NCBI RefSeq assembly: GCF_017876515.1
Contig: NZ_JAGIOC010000001.1
Span: forward strand, 2,170,001-2,234,000
Reading direction: 5' to 3'
DNA: 64,000 nucleotides
Source of the DNA: Brachybacterium fresconis
GTDB taxonomy: Bacteria; Actinomycetota; Actinomycetes; Actinomycetales; Dermabacteraceae
The notes beneath the pieces are model-generated. The model had not been told where the DNA came from and ran no database searches. It saw only the letters and a program-made list of their open reading frames with translations. Position numbers and translations under genes: made by a program. Position 1 is the first letter of the stretch. Every line of letters begins with the position of its first letter. Shown piece after piece: positions 27,020 through 36,998 of this stretch.

Positions 27020-27445
27020 TCAGTCGATGATCACGTCCTCACCCTTCCGCCGCAGCTCGGCGAGCCCCTCCTCCATGGCCGCCACGCTCGCGGGGCTGTG
27101 CCGCGGCCAGTCCTCGAGCTCCCGGACCACGCGGACCGGCTCCCGGGTGCGGTAGGACCGGGTGGGGTTGCCCGGGAGCTTCTTGTCGGTGACGTTGGGA
27201 TCGTCCTCGAGCTCCCCCGTCGGCTCCACCACGTAGATTCGGGGCGGCGCCTCGCCCCGAGCCATCTGGGCGCCCCAGGCCGCGGCATGCAGCGTCTCGG
27301 TGACGTAGACGTGGCTCAGCACGGCGTCCTCGCGGTAGTTGGAGGGGTTCGCCGCGGTCAGGAGGTCCCCCGGGGCCAGCACGGCCTTGGTGCCGTGGAG
27401 GTAGACCCCCTCCTCGAAGACCTCGAAGGGTGCGGGTTCGGTCAT
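27020..27445 (-). CDS. arr: Rifampin ADP-ribosyltransferase
   Basis: 141 residues, the usual Arr length. It transfers ADP-ribose from NAD to the ansa-chain hydroxyl of rifamycins, inactivating them. The sequence is unmistakable: YLHGTKA with the catalytic-site His17, SNYRED, VYVTETLHAAAWGA, IYVVEPTG, EDDPNVTDKKLPGNPT with its Asp pair at 81-82, and SYRTREPVRVV. Monocistronic, between an ApeA-like gene and an SSS symporter. Chromosomal Arr is common in actinobacteria. Confidence 0.97.
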   Translation of the reverse strand: MTEPAPFEVFEEGVYLHGTKAVLAPGDLLTAANPSNYREDAVLSHVYVTETLHAAAWGAQMARGEAPPRIYVVEPTGELEDDPNVTDKKLPGNPTRSYRTREPVRVVRELEDWPRHSPASVAAMEEGLAELRRKGEDVIID

Positions 27446-27499
27446 CGCGCTCTCGCTTCCTGTGCGTGCTCTCCGGTGCCTGCCGGGCCAGCGTCCCGC

Positions 27500-29005
27500 T
27501 CAGCTGATCCTGCTGTCCACCGAATTGCCCTCCGCGATCCCGACGGGCTCCTTGTGCCGCAGCGATAGCGACCCGCCCACGACGAAGGTGACGATCACGC
27601 CCAGCAGCGGGTACCACTGCCAGGCGACCCACACCTCGCCGACGACGTACTTCTCCATCACGAAGAAGAAGGCGTTGACGGCGACGGCGAGGACGAAAGC
27701 GATATTGGCATCCAGTGCGCGGGCGCGCTTGTTGACGATGCCGAAGACGAACGCGCCGAGCAGCCCGCCGTAGGTGATGCCGGCGACGCCCAGGGCGAGG
27801 ATGACGATGTTGCCCTCGTCGGAGCGGAAGATGGTCGCCGGGGCGATGAACGCCAGGCCCCAGCCGATCGTCGCCCAGCGACCGATCCGGAGGCCCTGTC
27901 GGTCGGTGATCGGGGTCTTCTTCAGCCTGCCCACCACGTCGGTGACGGTCGAGGAGGACAGCGCCGACAGGGAGGAGGACAGCGTGGACATCGCCGCAGC
28001 CAGGATGCCGGCCAGCAGCAGCCCGGACAGCCCCGGGGGCAGCGCCTCGACGATGAACAGTGGGAAGATCTCGTCGTCCCGGGTCAGCCCCAGCTCGGCC
28101 GGGGTGGCCTGCTGGTAGTAGCCCCACAGGGCGAGGCCCACGGCCAGGAAGATCGCGAACTGCACGGTGACGATCACGCCGGAGACGATGATCGCCTTCT
28201 GCGCCTCGACCTTCGAGCGGCAGGACAGCAGGCGCTGGACGACGAGCTGGTCGGAGCCGTGGGAGGCCATCGCGTACACGGCGCCGCCCAGGAGCGAGGC
28301 GATGAAGGAGTTGGGTCCGCTGATCGGATTGTCGGCGAAGACGAACATCTGCGTCTTGCCGGCTGCGGCGGCCTCGCCCAGCCAGCCGGTGCCGATCGTG
28401 GTCACCACGACGATGATCGCGAGGATGCCGCCGGCGACGTACAGCAGCATCTGGACCACGTCGACCCAGACCACGGCGGTGATGCCGCCGATGAAGGTGT
28501 ACAGGATCGTCACCACCGCCAGGATCACGGTGATCGCGAAGTAGCTGAGGTCCACGCCCAGGCCGTCGAGGATCACCTTCAGCGGGATCGCGGCGGCCAG
28601 CACGCGGATCCCGTCGGCCAGCAGACGCGTGATCAGGAAGGTCACGCCCGCGGTGGTCTGGGTGCTGGAGCCGAAGCGTTTGCCCAGGTAGGCGTAGGCG
28701 GTGACCATCTCGCCGTCGTAGTAGCGCGGCAGCAGGAAGAAGGCGACGACGATGCGGCCGAGGATGTAGCCGAGTCCCAGCTGGAGGTAGGCGATATTGC
28801 CCAGGTAGCTCATCACGGGGATGCCGATGACGGTCAGGGCGCTGGTCTCGGTGGCGACCACGGACAGGCACACCGCCCACCACGGCAGGTCGCGCCCGCC
28901 CAGGAAGTAGCCCTTCACGCTGGTCTGGCGGCCGCTGAGCTTCAGCCCCAGCCAGGCGGTGGCGACCAGGTAGGCCGCGATCACCAGCAGGTCGATCGTC
29001 TGCAT
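27500..29005 (-). CDS. Sodium:solute symporter (SSS family)
   Basis: 501 residues with about 13 membrane helices, ATG with AAGGAG 7 bases upstream. SSS hallmarks: GYFLGGRDLPWWAVCLSVVATETSALTVIG in the first helices (sodium-site region) and GILAAAMSTLSSSLSALSSS, the classical SSS signature carrying the second half of the sodium site. It should import an organic solute with sodium; sugar acids, sialic-acid-like or sugar substrates are typical of this subgroup but none is proven here. Confidence 0.9.
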   Translation of the reverse strand: MQTIDLLVIAAYLVATAWLGLKLSGRQTSVKGYFLGGRDLPWWAVCLSVVATETSALTVIGIPVMSYLGNIAYLQLGLGYILGRIVVAFFLLPRYYDGEMVTAYAYLGKRFGSSTQTTAGVTFLITRLLADGIRVLAAAIPLKVILDGLGVDLSYFAITVILAVVTILYTFIGGITAVVWVDVVQMLLYVAGGILAIIVVVTTIGTGWLGEAAAAGKTQMFVFADNPISGPNSFIASLLGGAVYAMASHGSDQLVVQRLLSCRSKVEAQKAIIVSGVIVTVQFAIFLAVGLALWGYYQQATPAELGLTRDDEIFPLFIVEALPPGLSGLLLAGILAAAMSTLSSSLSALSSSTVTDVVGRLKKTPITDRQGLRIGRWATIGWGLAFIAPATIFRSDEGNIVILALGVAGITYGGLLGAFVFGIVNKRARALDANIAFVLAVAVNAFFFVMEKYVVGEVWVAWQWYPLLGVIVTFVVGGSLSLRHKEPVGIAEGNSVDSRIS

Positions 29006-29101
29006 GTGCGCTCTCCTTCGAGGTGGTCGCTCGCCCATTGGCGCACAGATCAGGTCGCAGGATCAAGCAGGCCGGCCGTGAAGCGGCGGCCCGGAAGGGC
29101 C

Positions 29102-30499
29102 TCACTCCACCAGCCACTCCCCCAGCGCCGCGAACTGCTCCCGCGGCGCGAAGCCCGTCGCGTGCAGTTTTGACAGATCCAGCGCGGAGCGGGACGGGCG
29201 CGGGGCGATGCCGTCCTTGCCGGCGTAGTACGCCGTGGTGCTGACCGGGGTGACGCGCGCGGGGTCGTGCCCGGTCAGGGTGAACACCTCGGCGGCGATC
29301 CGTGCCCAGCTGACGGGCTCACCCTCATTGGTGACGTTGTAGGTGCCGGGAGCGGGGCGGGCGGTGATCAGATGCTCGATCGCAGCGGCGAGGTCCTCGG
29401 TGAAGGTGAGCCGGCCGATCTGGTCGTCGACCACGCTCGGGTCGATGCCGCGCTCGGCGAGGGAGGCCATGGTGGCCACGAAGTTGGCGCCCTGGCCGAT
29501 CACCCAGGAGGTGCGCACGATGTAGTGGTCATCGAGGGTGGCCACCAGCTGGTCGCCGGCGGCCTTGGTCTGCCCGTACACGCCCAGGGGGCTCGGCGGC
29601 TCGGTCTCGTCGTGCAGGGTGCGGGTGCCGTCGAAGACGTAGTCGCTGGAGATGTGCACGAACGTGGCGCGGTGGGTGCGGGCGGCCTCGACCAGGCGGC
29701 CGACGCCGGTGACGTTCGCGGCCCACGCCTCTCGTCGGCCCTCCGCACTCTGGGCGGCATCGACCGCCGTGTACGCGGCGGCGTTGACGATCACGCCGTA
29801 CCCGGAGAAGTCGAAGGCTGCGATGGACACGGGGTCGGCGATGTCGAGCCGGTCGCGGGCGACGACGTCGACGTCGGCCCGCTCGGACCAGCGGGCGGCG
29901 AGCGCGCGGCCGAGCTGTCCTCCCCCGCCGACCACCAGGGTGCGCCGCGGGGGCACCGGGACCACGTCCGCCAGACGCGGGTGGGCCTGGTCCTTGGCGG
30001 ACAGCTCCGCCTGCTCCAGCGGGATCGGCCAGGGGATGGCCGCAGTCTCGTCGGCCAGGCTCAAGAACGTGTACTGCGACTGGGCCGCCTCGGACCAGTG
30101 GTCGTTCACCAGGTACGTGTACGCCGCAGGCGCCTCCAGGGTCTGGAAGGCGTTGCCCACCCCGCGGGGCACGAAGACCGCGACCTCGGGGGTGATCTCG
30201 TGCCAGAAGGCGGTGCCGAAAGTCGGCCCCTCGCGCAGGTCCACCCAGGCGCCGAACACACGCCCGGTGGCCACCGAGATGTACTTGTCCCAGGGCTCGG
30301 CGTGGATGCCGCGGGTGACGCCGACGGCCTGGTTGAAGGAGATGTTGTTCTGGACCGGGCCGAAGTCCGGCAGCCCGGCCGCGAGCAGCTTCGCCCGCTG
30401 CCAGTTCTCCTTGAACCAGCCGCGGGCATCTCCCGGCACCGGCAGGTCGATGACCAGCAGGCCCGGGATGTCGGTGGAGTGGACCTGAGGCTGGTTCAT
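29102..30499 (-). CDS. rmlCD: Fused dTDP-4-dehydrorhamnose 3,5-epimerase / reductase
   Basis: 465 residues. Residues 1-~185 are RmlC-like (cupin; DARGWFKENW, NNISFNQAVGVTRGIHAEPWDKYISVATG), ~188-465 are RmlD (GGGGQLGRALA Rossmann loop, SSDYVFDG, YGQTKAAGD with the Tyr-Lys pair). The protein would do the last two steps of dTDP-L-rhamnose synthesis. RmlC-RmlD fusions occur in other actinobacteria. Last gene of rmlA-rmlB-rmlCD. In RmlC the catalytic His is in RGIHAEP; the Tyr later in the cupin is replaced or shifted, which I could not settle. Confidence 0.93.
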   Translation of the reverse strand: MNQPQVHSTDIPGLLVIDLPVPGDARGWFKENWQRAKLLAAGLPDFGPVQNNISFNQAVGVTRGIHAEPWDKYISVATGRVFGAWVDLREGPTFGTAFWHEITPEVAVFVPRGVGNAFQTLEAPAAYTYLVNDHWSEAAQSQYTFLSLADETAAIPWPIPLEQAELSAKDQAHPRLADVVPVPPRRTLVVGGGGQLGRALAARWSERADVDVVARDRLDIADPVSIAAFDFSGYGVIVNAAAYTAVDAAQSAEGRREAWAANVTGVGRLVEAARTHRATFVHISSDYVFDGTRTLHDETEPPSPLGVYGQTKAAGDQLVATLDDHYIVRTSWVIGQGANFVATMASLAERGIDPSVVDDQIGRLTFTEDLAAAIEHLITARPAPGTYNVTNEGEPVSWARIAAEVFTLTGHDPARVTPVSTTAYYAGKDGIAPRPSRSALDLSKLHATGFAPREQFAALGEWLVE

Positions 30500-30590
30500 G
30501 GGCGTCCTCTCACTGCGGTGCCGGACCCCGCTCCACGCTCTGCGAGTCCGGAGCGCGCTCCGCTCCCTGCGGTGCCGGGGCGGGCCGTGC

Positions 30591-31670
<1,080 letters not shown>

Positions 31671-32555
31671 TCAGACGGGACGGTCCGCACGCTCGCGGGC
31701 CAGCACGTCCAGCAGGTAGCGGCCGTAGCCGGATTTCAGCAGCGGCTCGGCGCGCTCGCGCAGCTCCTCGTCATCGAGGAAGCCCATGCGCCAGGCGACC
31801 TCCTCGGGGGCGCCGATGGACAGGCCCTGGCGCTCCTGGACGGTGCGGATGAAGTCGCCGGCGGCGTTGAGATCGGCGAAGGTTCCGGTGTCCAACCAGG
31901 CGCTTCCGCGATTGAGCACCTCGACCTGCAGCATGCCGTCCGCGAGATAGGACAGGTTCAGATCGGTGATCTCCAGCTCGCCCCGGGCGGAAGGCTGCAG
32001 CGCCTTCGCGCGCTCGACGACGGTGGCGTCGTAGAAGTACAGCCCGGGCACGGCGAGGTTCGAGCGAGGCCGGGCCGGCTTCTCCTCCAGCGAGAGGGCG
32101 ATGCCGTCATCACCCATCTCGACCACGCCGTAGGCGCTGGGATCCTTCACCCAGTACCCGAACACTGCCGCTCCCTCCTGGTCGCGGAAGCGGCGCAGCT
32201 GGGTGCCCATGCCGTGGCCGTAGAAGAGGTTGTCCCCCAGCACCAGCGCGGCATGCTGACCGTCCAGGAAGTCCTCCCCGAGCACGAACGCCTGGGCGAG
32301 ACCGTCCGGGCTGGGCTGCGTGACGTACTCCAGCCGGACGCCGAAGCGCCGCCCGTCGCCCAGGACCCGCTGGAAGGCGGCCTGGTCCTCGGGCGTGGTG
32401 ATGATGAGGATCTCGCGGATCCCAGCGAGCATGAGGGTGCTCAGGGGGTAGTAGATCATCGGCTTGTCGTAGACAGGCATCAGCTGCTTCGAGACGCCGA
32501 TGGTCAGGGGGTGCAGTCGCGAGCCGGTGCCGCCCGCCAGGATGATGCCACGCAT
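31671..32555 (-). CDS. rmlA: Glucose-1-phosphate thymidylyltransferase
   Basis: 294 residues, normal RmlA length. It makes dTDP-glucose from dTTP and glucose-1-phosphate. [20 protein letters not shown] is the nucleotide-binding signature; [20 protein letters not shown] and [11 protein letters not shown] are further family blocks. First gene of the rhamnose operon. The ATG has no clear ribosome site; CATACT lies 8 bases upstream, so the message may be leaderless. Confidence 0.96.
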   Translation of the reverse strand: MRGIILAGGTGSRLHPLTIGVSKQLMPVYDKPMIYYPLSTLMLAGIREILIITTPEDQAAFQRVLGDGRRFGVRLEYVTQPSPDGLAQAFVLGEDFLDGQHAALVLGDNLFYGHGMGTQLRRFRDQEGAAVFGYWVKDPSAYGVVEMGDDGIALSLEEKPARPRSNLAVPGLYFYDATVVERAKALQPSARGELEITDLNLSYLADGMLQVEVLNRGSAWLDTGTFADLNAAGDFIRTVQERQGLSIGAPEEVAWRMGFLDDEELRERAEPLLKSGYGRYLLDVLARERADRPV

Positions 32556-32725
32556 ACACCCCAGTATGTCTCATATGTCCGTTTTGCACCACAGCGTGCG
32601 CACGACATGTGCACGGCGGAGCTCCGTGCCGAGCGTTCAACGGCGCTGAGCTGGGCTCGTGCCGGGCTCGAACGCATCCACTGGCGGCATTCCAGCGGCG
32701 GGCCCCGGAGGCGCGGGAGGAGAAC

Positions 32726-32797
32726 GCATCCATCGGCGCGATACCAGCAGGCAAGCCCTCTCCAGGGGGTGGTTGCTGGCATAGCGCCGGTGGATGC
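32726..32797. repeat. Long imperfect inverted repeat (24-base arms)
   Basis: Arms 32726-32749 and 32774-32797 pair at 21 of 24 positions around a 24-base loop. A third, direct, degenerate arm copy lies at 32674-32696. Looks like a mobile or REP-type palindrome remnant. Confidence 0.6.
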
Positions 32798-32826
32798 GAT
32801 GCGCCGAGGTCGGCGCGGCCGATCGT

Positions 32827-32884
32827 GCGCTCGCCAGGCGGCGGAACGACCCGCCGCGCTCGCCAGGCGGCGGAACGACCCGCC
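32827..32884. repeat. 29-bp tandem repeat, two identical units plus a degenerate third
   Basis: Units 32827-32855 and 32856-32884 are identical; each can fold GGCGG...CCGCC. A degenerate third unit runs into the last codons of the gene ending at 32889, so the array may have grown from that gene's 3' end. No T-run. Confidence 0.65.
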
Positions 32885-32888
32885 GCGC

Positions 32889-33974
32889 TCACCACGCGGC
32901 GGGCCGGCCCGTCGCGGGGCAGTCGGTGGCGTCCTCGGTGATCTCGAAGCGCAGCAGCGCGGCCACGGCATCCTGGACCGACTCGTCGATCACGCCGACC
33001 TGGGCATCGATGCGAGCGCTCGCGGCGACCAGAGCGGCCTCGTCGGTCGTATGCCGCTCGCTCTCCAGCAGGAGCGTCTCCACCGCGCCGTGCTCGATCG
33101 CGCGCCGCACGGCACCGACGCCCTCGGCGGCCAGACCGTGGGCACGGCCGTGCTCGAAGCGCTCGGTCAGCTCCTGGGTGCGCTGTGCGCCGATCTCGGT
33201 GGCCGTCTCCCGCAGGGCGTCGGCCAGGGCCTGCTCGGCGCCGTCGTCGTCGGTCCCGCCGGCCTCGACCTCGGTGGTGATCTCCGACAGCGCCACCGGC
33301 AGCTCGTCCCGCAGGGCGGTGCGACCCTGGACCTCGCCGGCCAGCACCAGCACATCCGGGGTCCAGCGGCCGGCGACCTTCTCCAGGTGCTCGACGACGC
33401 CCCGGGCGTTCTGCTTCACGGCCTCATCGGCCCGACGCTGGATCTGGTTGTGGGACAGGGCGCCCTGACGGGGCTTGTGCACCGACTCGTCGGAGGAGGC
33501 GGTGACCTCCTGCTCGTCCTGCTCGGCGAGCGCGTGCTGCGCCGCGACCACGAGCTGTCGGACCACGGCGCCCTGCTGGTCGGCGATCGCGACCAGCATC
33601 CGCACCGAGAGGGAGCGCTCGCGCAGGTAGGGGCCGAGCTGGGCCTCCTGCTCCACGTGGGCGGCGTCCCCGGCGCCGAGGGCGGCATCCCACGGAGCGT
33701 CCAGCAGCAGGCCGGACGCGCCCGCGACCAGCACGCGGCCGTCGGTCATCACCTCTCCGACCTCCTCGACCAGGATCGCGTCCTCCAGCGCGGTGAGCTG
33801 GGCGTCGTCGGCCCCGGCGTCGGTGAGGCGGCGGCGCAGCTCCTCCCAGCGCAGCCGGACCTGCTGGGCGGCGTCCTCTGCCGGGGAGCGGCCCTCAAGG
33901 TACACGGTCGCGAACGGACCGTCGGCGTCGGCGATCTTGCGGATGGTGTTCAGGGGCATCGTTGTTCTCGTCAT
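32889..33974 (-). CDS. Bacterial aeRF1-like protein (Rv2629/Balon family, baeRF)
   Basis: 361 residues. Organisation and short blocks (RGVVEHLEKVAGRWTPDVLVLAGEVQGR, then an Ala/Glu-rich helix and AVETLLLE) match the actinobacterial Rv2629-type proteins, often named Vms1/Ankzf1-type hydrolases, and the ribosome-hibernation factor Balon. The expected role is binding the ribosomal A site during stress or dormancy rather than termination. There is no GGQ motif that I can see, fitting hibernation. Start may instead be the ATG at 33959; neither has a strong ribosome site. The short C-terminal CPATGRP tail abuts a tandem repeat. Confidence 0.75.
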   Translation of the reverse strand: MTRTTMPLNTIRKIADADGPFATVYLEGRSPAEDAAQQVRLRWEELRRRLTDAGADDAQLTALEDAILVEEVGEVMTDGRVLVAGASGLLLDAPWDAALGAGDAAHVEQEAQLGPYLRERSLSVRMLVAIADQQGAVVRQLVVAAQHALAEQDEQEVTASSDESVHKPRQGALSHNQIQRRADEAVKQNARGVVEHLEKVAGRWTPDVLVLAGEVQGRTALRDELPVALSEITTEVEAGGTDDDGAEQALADALRETATEIGAQRTQELTERFEHGRAHGLAAEGVGAVRRAIEHGAVETLLLESERHTTDEAALVAASARIDAQVGVIDESVQDAVAALLRFEITEDATDCPATGRPAAW

Positions 33975-34225
33975 GTCTCGAGGGCATCACATCTGCGCAG
34001 GTACGCCAAGTCCCGGCGTCGGTTGAGCGCAGCGCTGAACGCGCTCAGCCGGGGATTGGTCGCCGTGGACCGTCGTCGCACCGGTGCGAACCCCGGGGCC
34101 GGCGTCCTCACCAGCGACGGGGCTCGCTCACCAGCGACGGGATCGTCGGCCGACGGACGATCAGCCCCGTGCCCACACCCCGCGAGGATCGCTCGGCCAA
34201 CCGGTCGGTCGTCGGCTGCGCGGGC

Positions 34226-35071
34226 TCAGGACCGAGCGAACAGTCCCACCGCGTCCCAGGCCATCCAACCGCCTTCGACGAGCTCCAGCTCGAGAACGTT
34301 CTCCCCGGCGCGCAGCAGCTCTGCCGGGACGGCGTGCTCGTGGAAGGACCGCTGCAGCGTGGATCCGGGCACCGTCGCGTCCCCTTCCCGGGACCCTCTC
34401 GTGGCACCCGCGGGCAGCTCGATGTCGATCACGTGCTCCTCGTTCACGCCGACCCGCAGGATCCCACCGAGGCGGGTGGTGTCCACGAGCCAGACCGCGA
34501 GATCGTGGTCCGCGGCGGGCGCCTCGTCGAGCGTCACCGTCCAGCGGGCGCGATAGGCCGTCCGGCCCGCCCACGCGTCGCCCGGGCCCGGCAGCAGGTA
34601 GGGCCAGGCGGTGCCCGGCTCGTCGGTGCCCTGGGTGTATTCGATCAGCGCGTCCGGGAACTCCTCGGGGATGTTCGCGTATCCGCTGGGGGCATGGAGG
34701 AATTCCAGGGTGCGGCCGTCGAAGACGCCGATCGTGGCGACCTCGTCCCCGGTGGCGGTCACAGAGGGCTGCGAGGTGGCGGTCACCGGTGCGCCGGGCT
34801 TCCCGCGTCGGCCGGCGTCGGAGACGGCGAGGACGACGTAGGTCCACGTCTCCCCCGCCGGATCGAGATCGGCGTGGACGAAGCGGGGGTAGACCGTCTT
34901 GGCCAGGAGCTCGGATTCGTTCTTCCCGTCGGGTGTGGACTCGCCGCGGGCGGCATAGACCCGGTAGTGGTCGATCAGCGGGTTCCAGCCCAGCGGCTGC
35001 CAGGTCAGGGTGGTCGAGGCGAGGGCGGGCTCGGCCTCGAGGCCGGTCACGGTCTGTGGGCGGGGGCTCAT
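34226..35071 (-). CDS. Fn3 plus polysaccharide-lyase-4-like carbohydrate-binding domain protein
   Basis: 281 residues, ATG with AGGAG 7 bases upstream. Residues ~8-100 look like a fibronectin type III domain (STTLTWQPLGWNPLIDHYRVY, then TWTYVVLAVSDAG). About 110-281 resembles the C-terminal beta-sandwich of rhamnogalacturonan lyases (family PL4): IGVFDGRTLEFLHAPSGYAN, YRARWTVTLDEAP, LRVGVNEEH, RAGENVLELELV. No catalytic lyase domain and no signal peptide are present, so it is either an orphan binding protein or a cytoplasmic oddity. It follows the phoD gene by 12 bases and is probably co-transcribed. Confidence 0.65.
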   Translation of the reverse strand: MSPRPQTVTGLEAEPALASTTLTWQPLGWNPLIDHYRVYAARGESTPDGKNESELLAKTVYPRFVHADLDPAGETWTYVVLAVSDAGRRGKPGAPVTATSQPSVTATGDEVATIGVFDGRTLEFLHAPSGYANIPEEFPDALIEYTQGTDEPGTAWPYLLPGPGDAWAGRTAYRARWTVTLDEAPAADHDLAVWLVDTTRLGGILRVGVNEEHVIDIELPAGATRGSREGDATVPGSTLQRSFHEHAVPAELLRAGENVLELELVEGGWMAWDAVGLFARS

Positions 35072-35083
35072 GCGGGGCTCCTG

Positions 35084-36646
35084 TCAGGCCTGGATCAGGC
35101 CGGGATCGTCGACCGGGGTGGTGTACCGGACCGAGAGCTGCTTCGGGGCGGTGTCGTCGGCCTCGATCCAGTCCACGACGTGGAAGCTGGAGACCATCTC
35201 CTCCGGGCTCAGCCGGACGTGCAGGTAGCCGCGTCGGCCGTCGTAATGCGTCACGTACTCGTGGCGCAGCCAGTCCTCGGTGTATTTGTCGGTCTTCGCG
35301 CCGTCGCCGTCGGAGGCCACCGAGGTGCATACCAGCTCCACCCCGATCGTCGCGGACTCGGGGTCGGCGTAGTCCGCGCGGACCTCGGCGGCGACATGCT
35401 TATGGATGTCGCCGGAGACCACGACGGGGTTCGAGGCGGTGCCCATCGCCTCCAGCAGGCGTCGGCGGGCGGCCGGGTAGCCGTCCCACATGTCCACCCG
35501 GTCGTCGCTCACCGCTGCGAGGACCACGCCGCTGGCCAGGACGTTCCAGGTGGTCGGCGAGCTCTCGAGCCGCTGGCTGATCCACGCCTCCTGCTCCGTG
35601 CCGAGCATGGTGCGCTGCTCGTCCTGCCGATCCGCCTCGTCCACCGGCTCCGGGTCGCGGAACTGCCGGGTGTCCAGCAGGGAGAACCGTGCCAGGGAGC
35701 CGACGTCGAAGCCGGTGGTGATGTCGGTGTCCGGCCCGTCGGGGAGGGCCTCGACGTCCAGCGGCATGTTCTCGTAGAAGGCGCGATAGGCGACCGCGAT
35801 GCGGTGGGCGAACAGGTCCTCGGGGATGCCGGTGCTGGAGCCGGTGCCGGAATAGTCGTTCTGCACCTCGTGGTCGTCCCAGATGGCGACCGCCGGCACC
35901 CGGGCGTGGAGGGCCTGCAGGTGGGGATCGGACTTGAACAGGGAGTAGCGCAGGCGGTACTGCTCGAGCGTCTCGGTCTCGACGGCGTGCGCGGCCGTGA
36001 CCTCGGCGCCCTGGCGCCACAGGTTCGCCTCCGTGATGCCGTACTCGTAGATGTAGTCGCCGGCGAAGACGACCAGGTCCAGCTCCTCCTCCGCGGCCAG
36101 GTGACGGTGGGCGGTGAAGTTCCCGTGGTACCAGGCCTGGCAGGAGACCACTCCGAACGCGAAAGACTCGACCTCGGCGCCGTCTGCGGGCAGGGTGCGG
36201 AAGCGGCCGACGGGGCTGGTCTGCGGCCCCACCAGGAACCGGTAGAAGTACTCGGTGGCCGGCTCCAGGCCCTCCACCCGCGGGTGCACGGCATGGGCGA
36301 GCTCCGGCTGAGCGAGCGCCTGACCGTGCCGGAGGACCTGCGAGAACTCGGCGTCGGCGGCGACCTGCCAGCGCACGCTGACCGGGTGCGGATCGATGCC
36401 GCCGTGGCCGTCCTCGGCCAAGGGCTCCGACGCCAGGCGGGTCCAGAGCACCGCCCCGTCCGGTCGTGGAGCACCGCTGGCGATGCCGAGGCCGAAGAGG
36501 TTCTCCGCCTGCTGGGGAGGGTCGGCGACCGCGTCCGGGGCATTGATGCCCAGGGCGATCACGGCGGCGGAGGCACCGCCGGCCTGGAGCAGACGGCGAC
36601 GGCTGAGGGCGGATGGGGCGGCGGACGGGGCGGCGGATGCCGGCAT
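35084..36646 (-). CDS. phoD: PhoD-type alkaline phosphatase, Tat-exported
   Basis: 520 residues. The N-terminus has a twin-arginine signal (SRRRLLQAGG plus hydrophobic stretch), so it is exported folded. An Fn3-like phosphatase-D N domain (about 50-155) precedes the metallophosphatase: VVSCQAW, VFAGDYIYEYG, AIWDDHEVQNDYSG, GDIHKHVAAEV supply metal ligands. PhoD enzymes are calcium/iron phosphodiesterases releasing phosphate from wall teichoic acids and other esters. Upstream of the start, GTTCATG on the minus strand could be half of a Pho box, not convincing. Pairs with the Fn3-PL4-like gene. Confidence 0.92.
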   Translation of the reverse strand: MPASAAPSAAPSALSRRRLLQAGGASAAVIALGINAPDAVADPPQQAENLFGLGIASGAPRPDGAVLWTRLASEPLAEDGHGGIDPHPVSVRWQVAADAEFSQVLRHGQALAQPELAHAVHPRVEGLEPATEYFYRFLVGPQTSPVGRFRTLPADGAEVESFAFGVVSCQAWYHGNFTAHRHLAAEEELDLVVFAGDYIYEYGITEANLWRQGAEVTAAHAVETETLEQYRLRYSLFKSDPHLQALHARVPAVAIWDDHEVQNDYSGTGSSTGIPEDLFAHRIAVAYRAFYENMPLDVEALPDGPDTDITTGFDVGSLARFSLLDTRQFRDPEPVDEADRQDEQRTMLGTEQEAWISQRLESSPTTWNVLASGVVLAAVSDDRVDMWDGYPAARRRLLEAMGTASNPVVVSGDIHKHVAAEVRADYADPESATIGVELVCTSVASDGDGAKTDKYTEDWLRHEYVTHYDGRRGYLHVRLSPEEMVSSFHVVDWIEADDTAPKQLSVRYTTPVDDPGLIQA

Positions 36647-36998
36647 GGAGGAGCTCCCGGGATGGAGGGGTGGTCGTCGGCGACCCTAGTCAGTTCTGGT
36701 AGCGATCACATGAACTTCCGGAAAATCGTCGGAGCCATCGGGGCGGGACGGGGTTACCGAGCGGCGCGACCGGGGCGGGGTGACCGGGACGGGTGACTGC
36801 GCGGGGGTGGGGGCGGCATCACGCGGCCACCGCCGCTTCCCACCAGCCGGAGCCCACCCCTGCGCTCGCCGGCGACCCGCTACGGCGCCCGCGACATCAC
36901 CGACTTCCCCCGAAGGGACCCGATGACCACCGAGCGCACGCCTGCTCGCAGGGGCGCGGGGGAGGCGCGGTTCCACCGCCACGCCGTATCCTGCCCGG
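36647..36998. other. Divergent intergenic region phoD / ada
   Basis: 352 bases, mostly very GC-rich. It includes a small AT-richer island (36686-36735) that should hold the phoD promoter, and the ada -10 box at the far end. A GTG- or ATG-started short reading frame at 36923 is out of frame with ada and not credible. Confidence 0.4.
36987..36998 (+). promoter_or_regulatory. Leaderless -10 box before adenosine deaminase
   Basis: TATCCT at 36987-36992 ends six bases before the ATG at 36999 and there is no ribosome site, so transcription probably starts at the ATG. Confidence 0.5.

Larger units (their letters stand above)
32556..32888. other. Repeat-rich intergenic region between rmlA and the release-factor homologue
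   Basis: 333 bases with no credible gene. It holds the rmlA promoter (near 32556-32600), a degenerate ~25-base direct copy at 32674-32696 of the left arm of a long hairpin (32726-32797), and two 29-bp tandem repeats just after the upstream gene's stop. Confidence 0.6.

Noticed and set aside
36700-36735. Pho box upstream of phoD
   Set aside because: Only one GTTCA-type half is recognisable; the required second direct repeat is missing.
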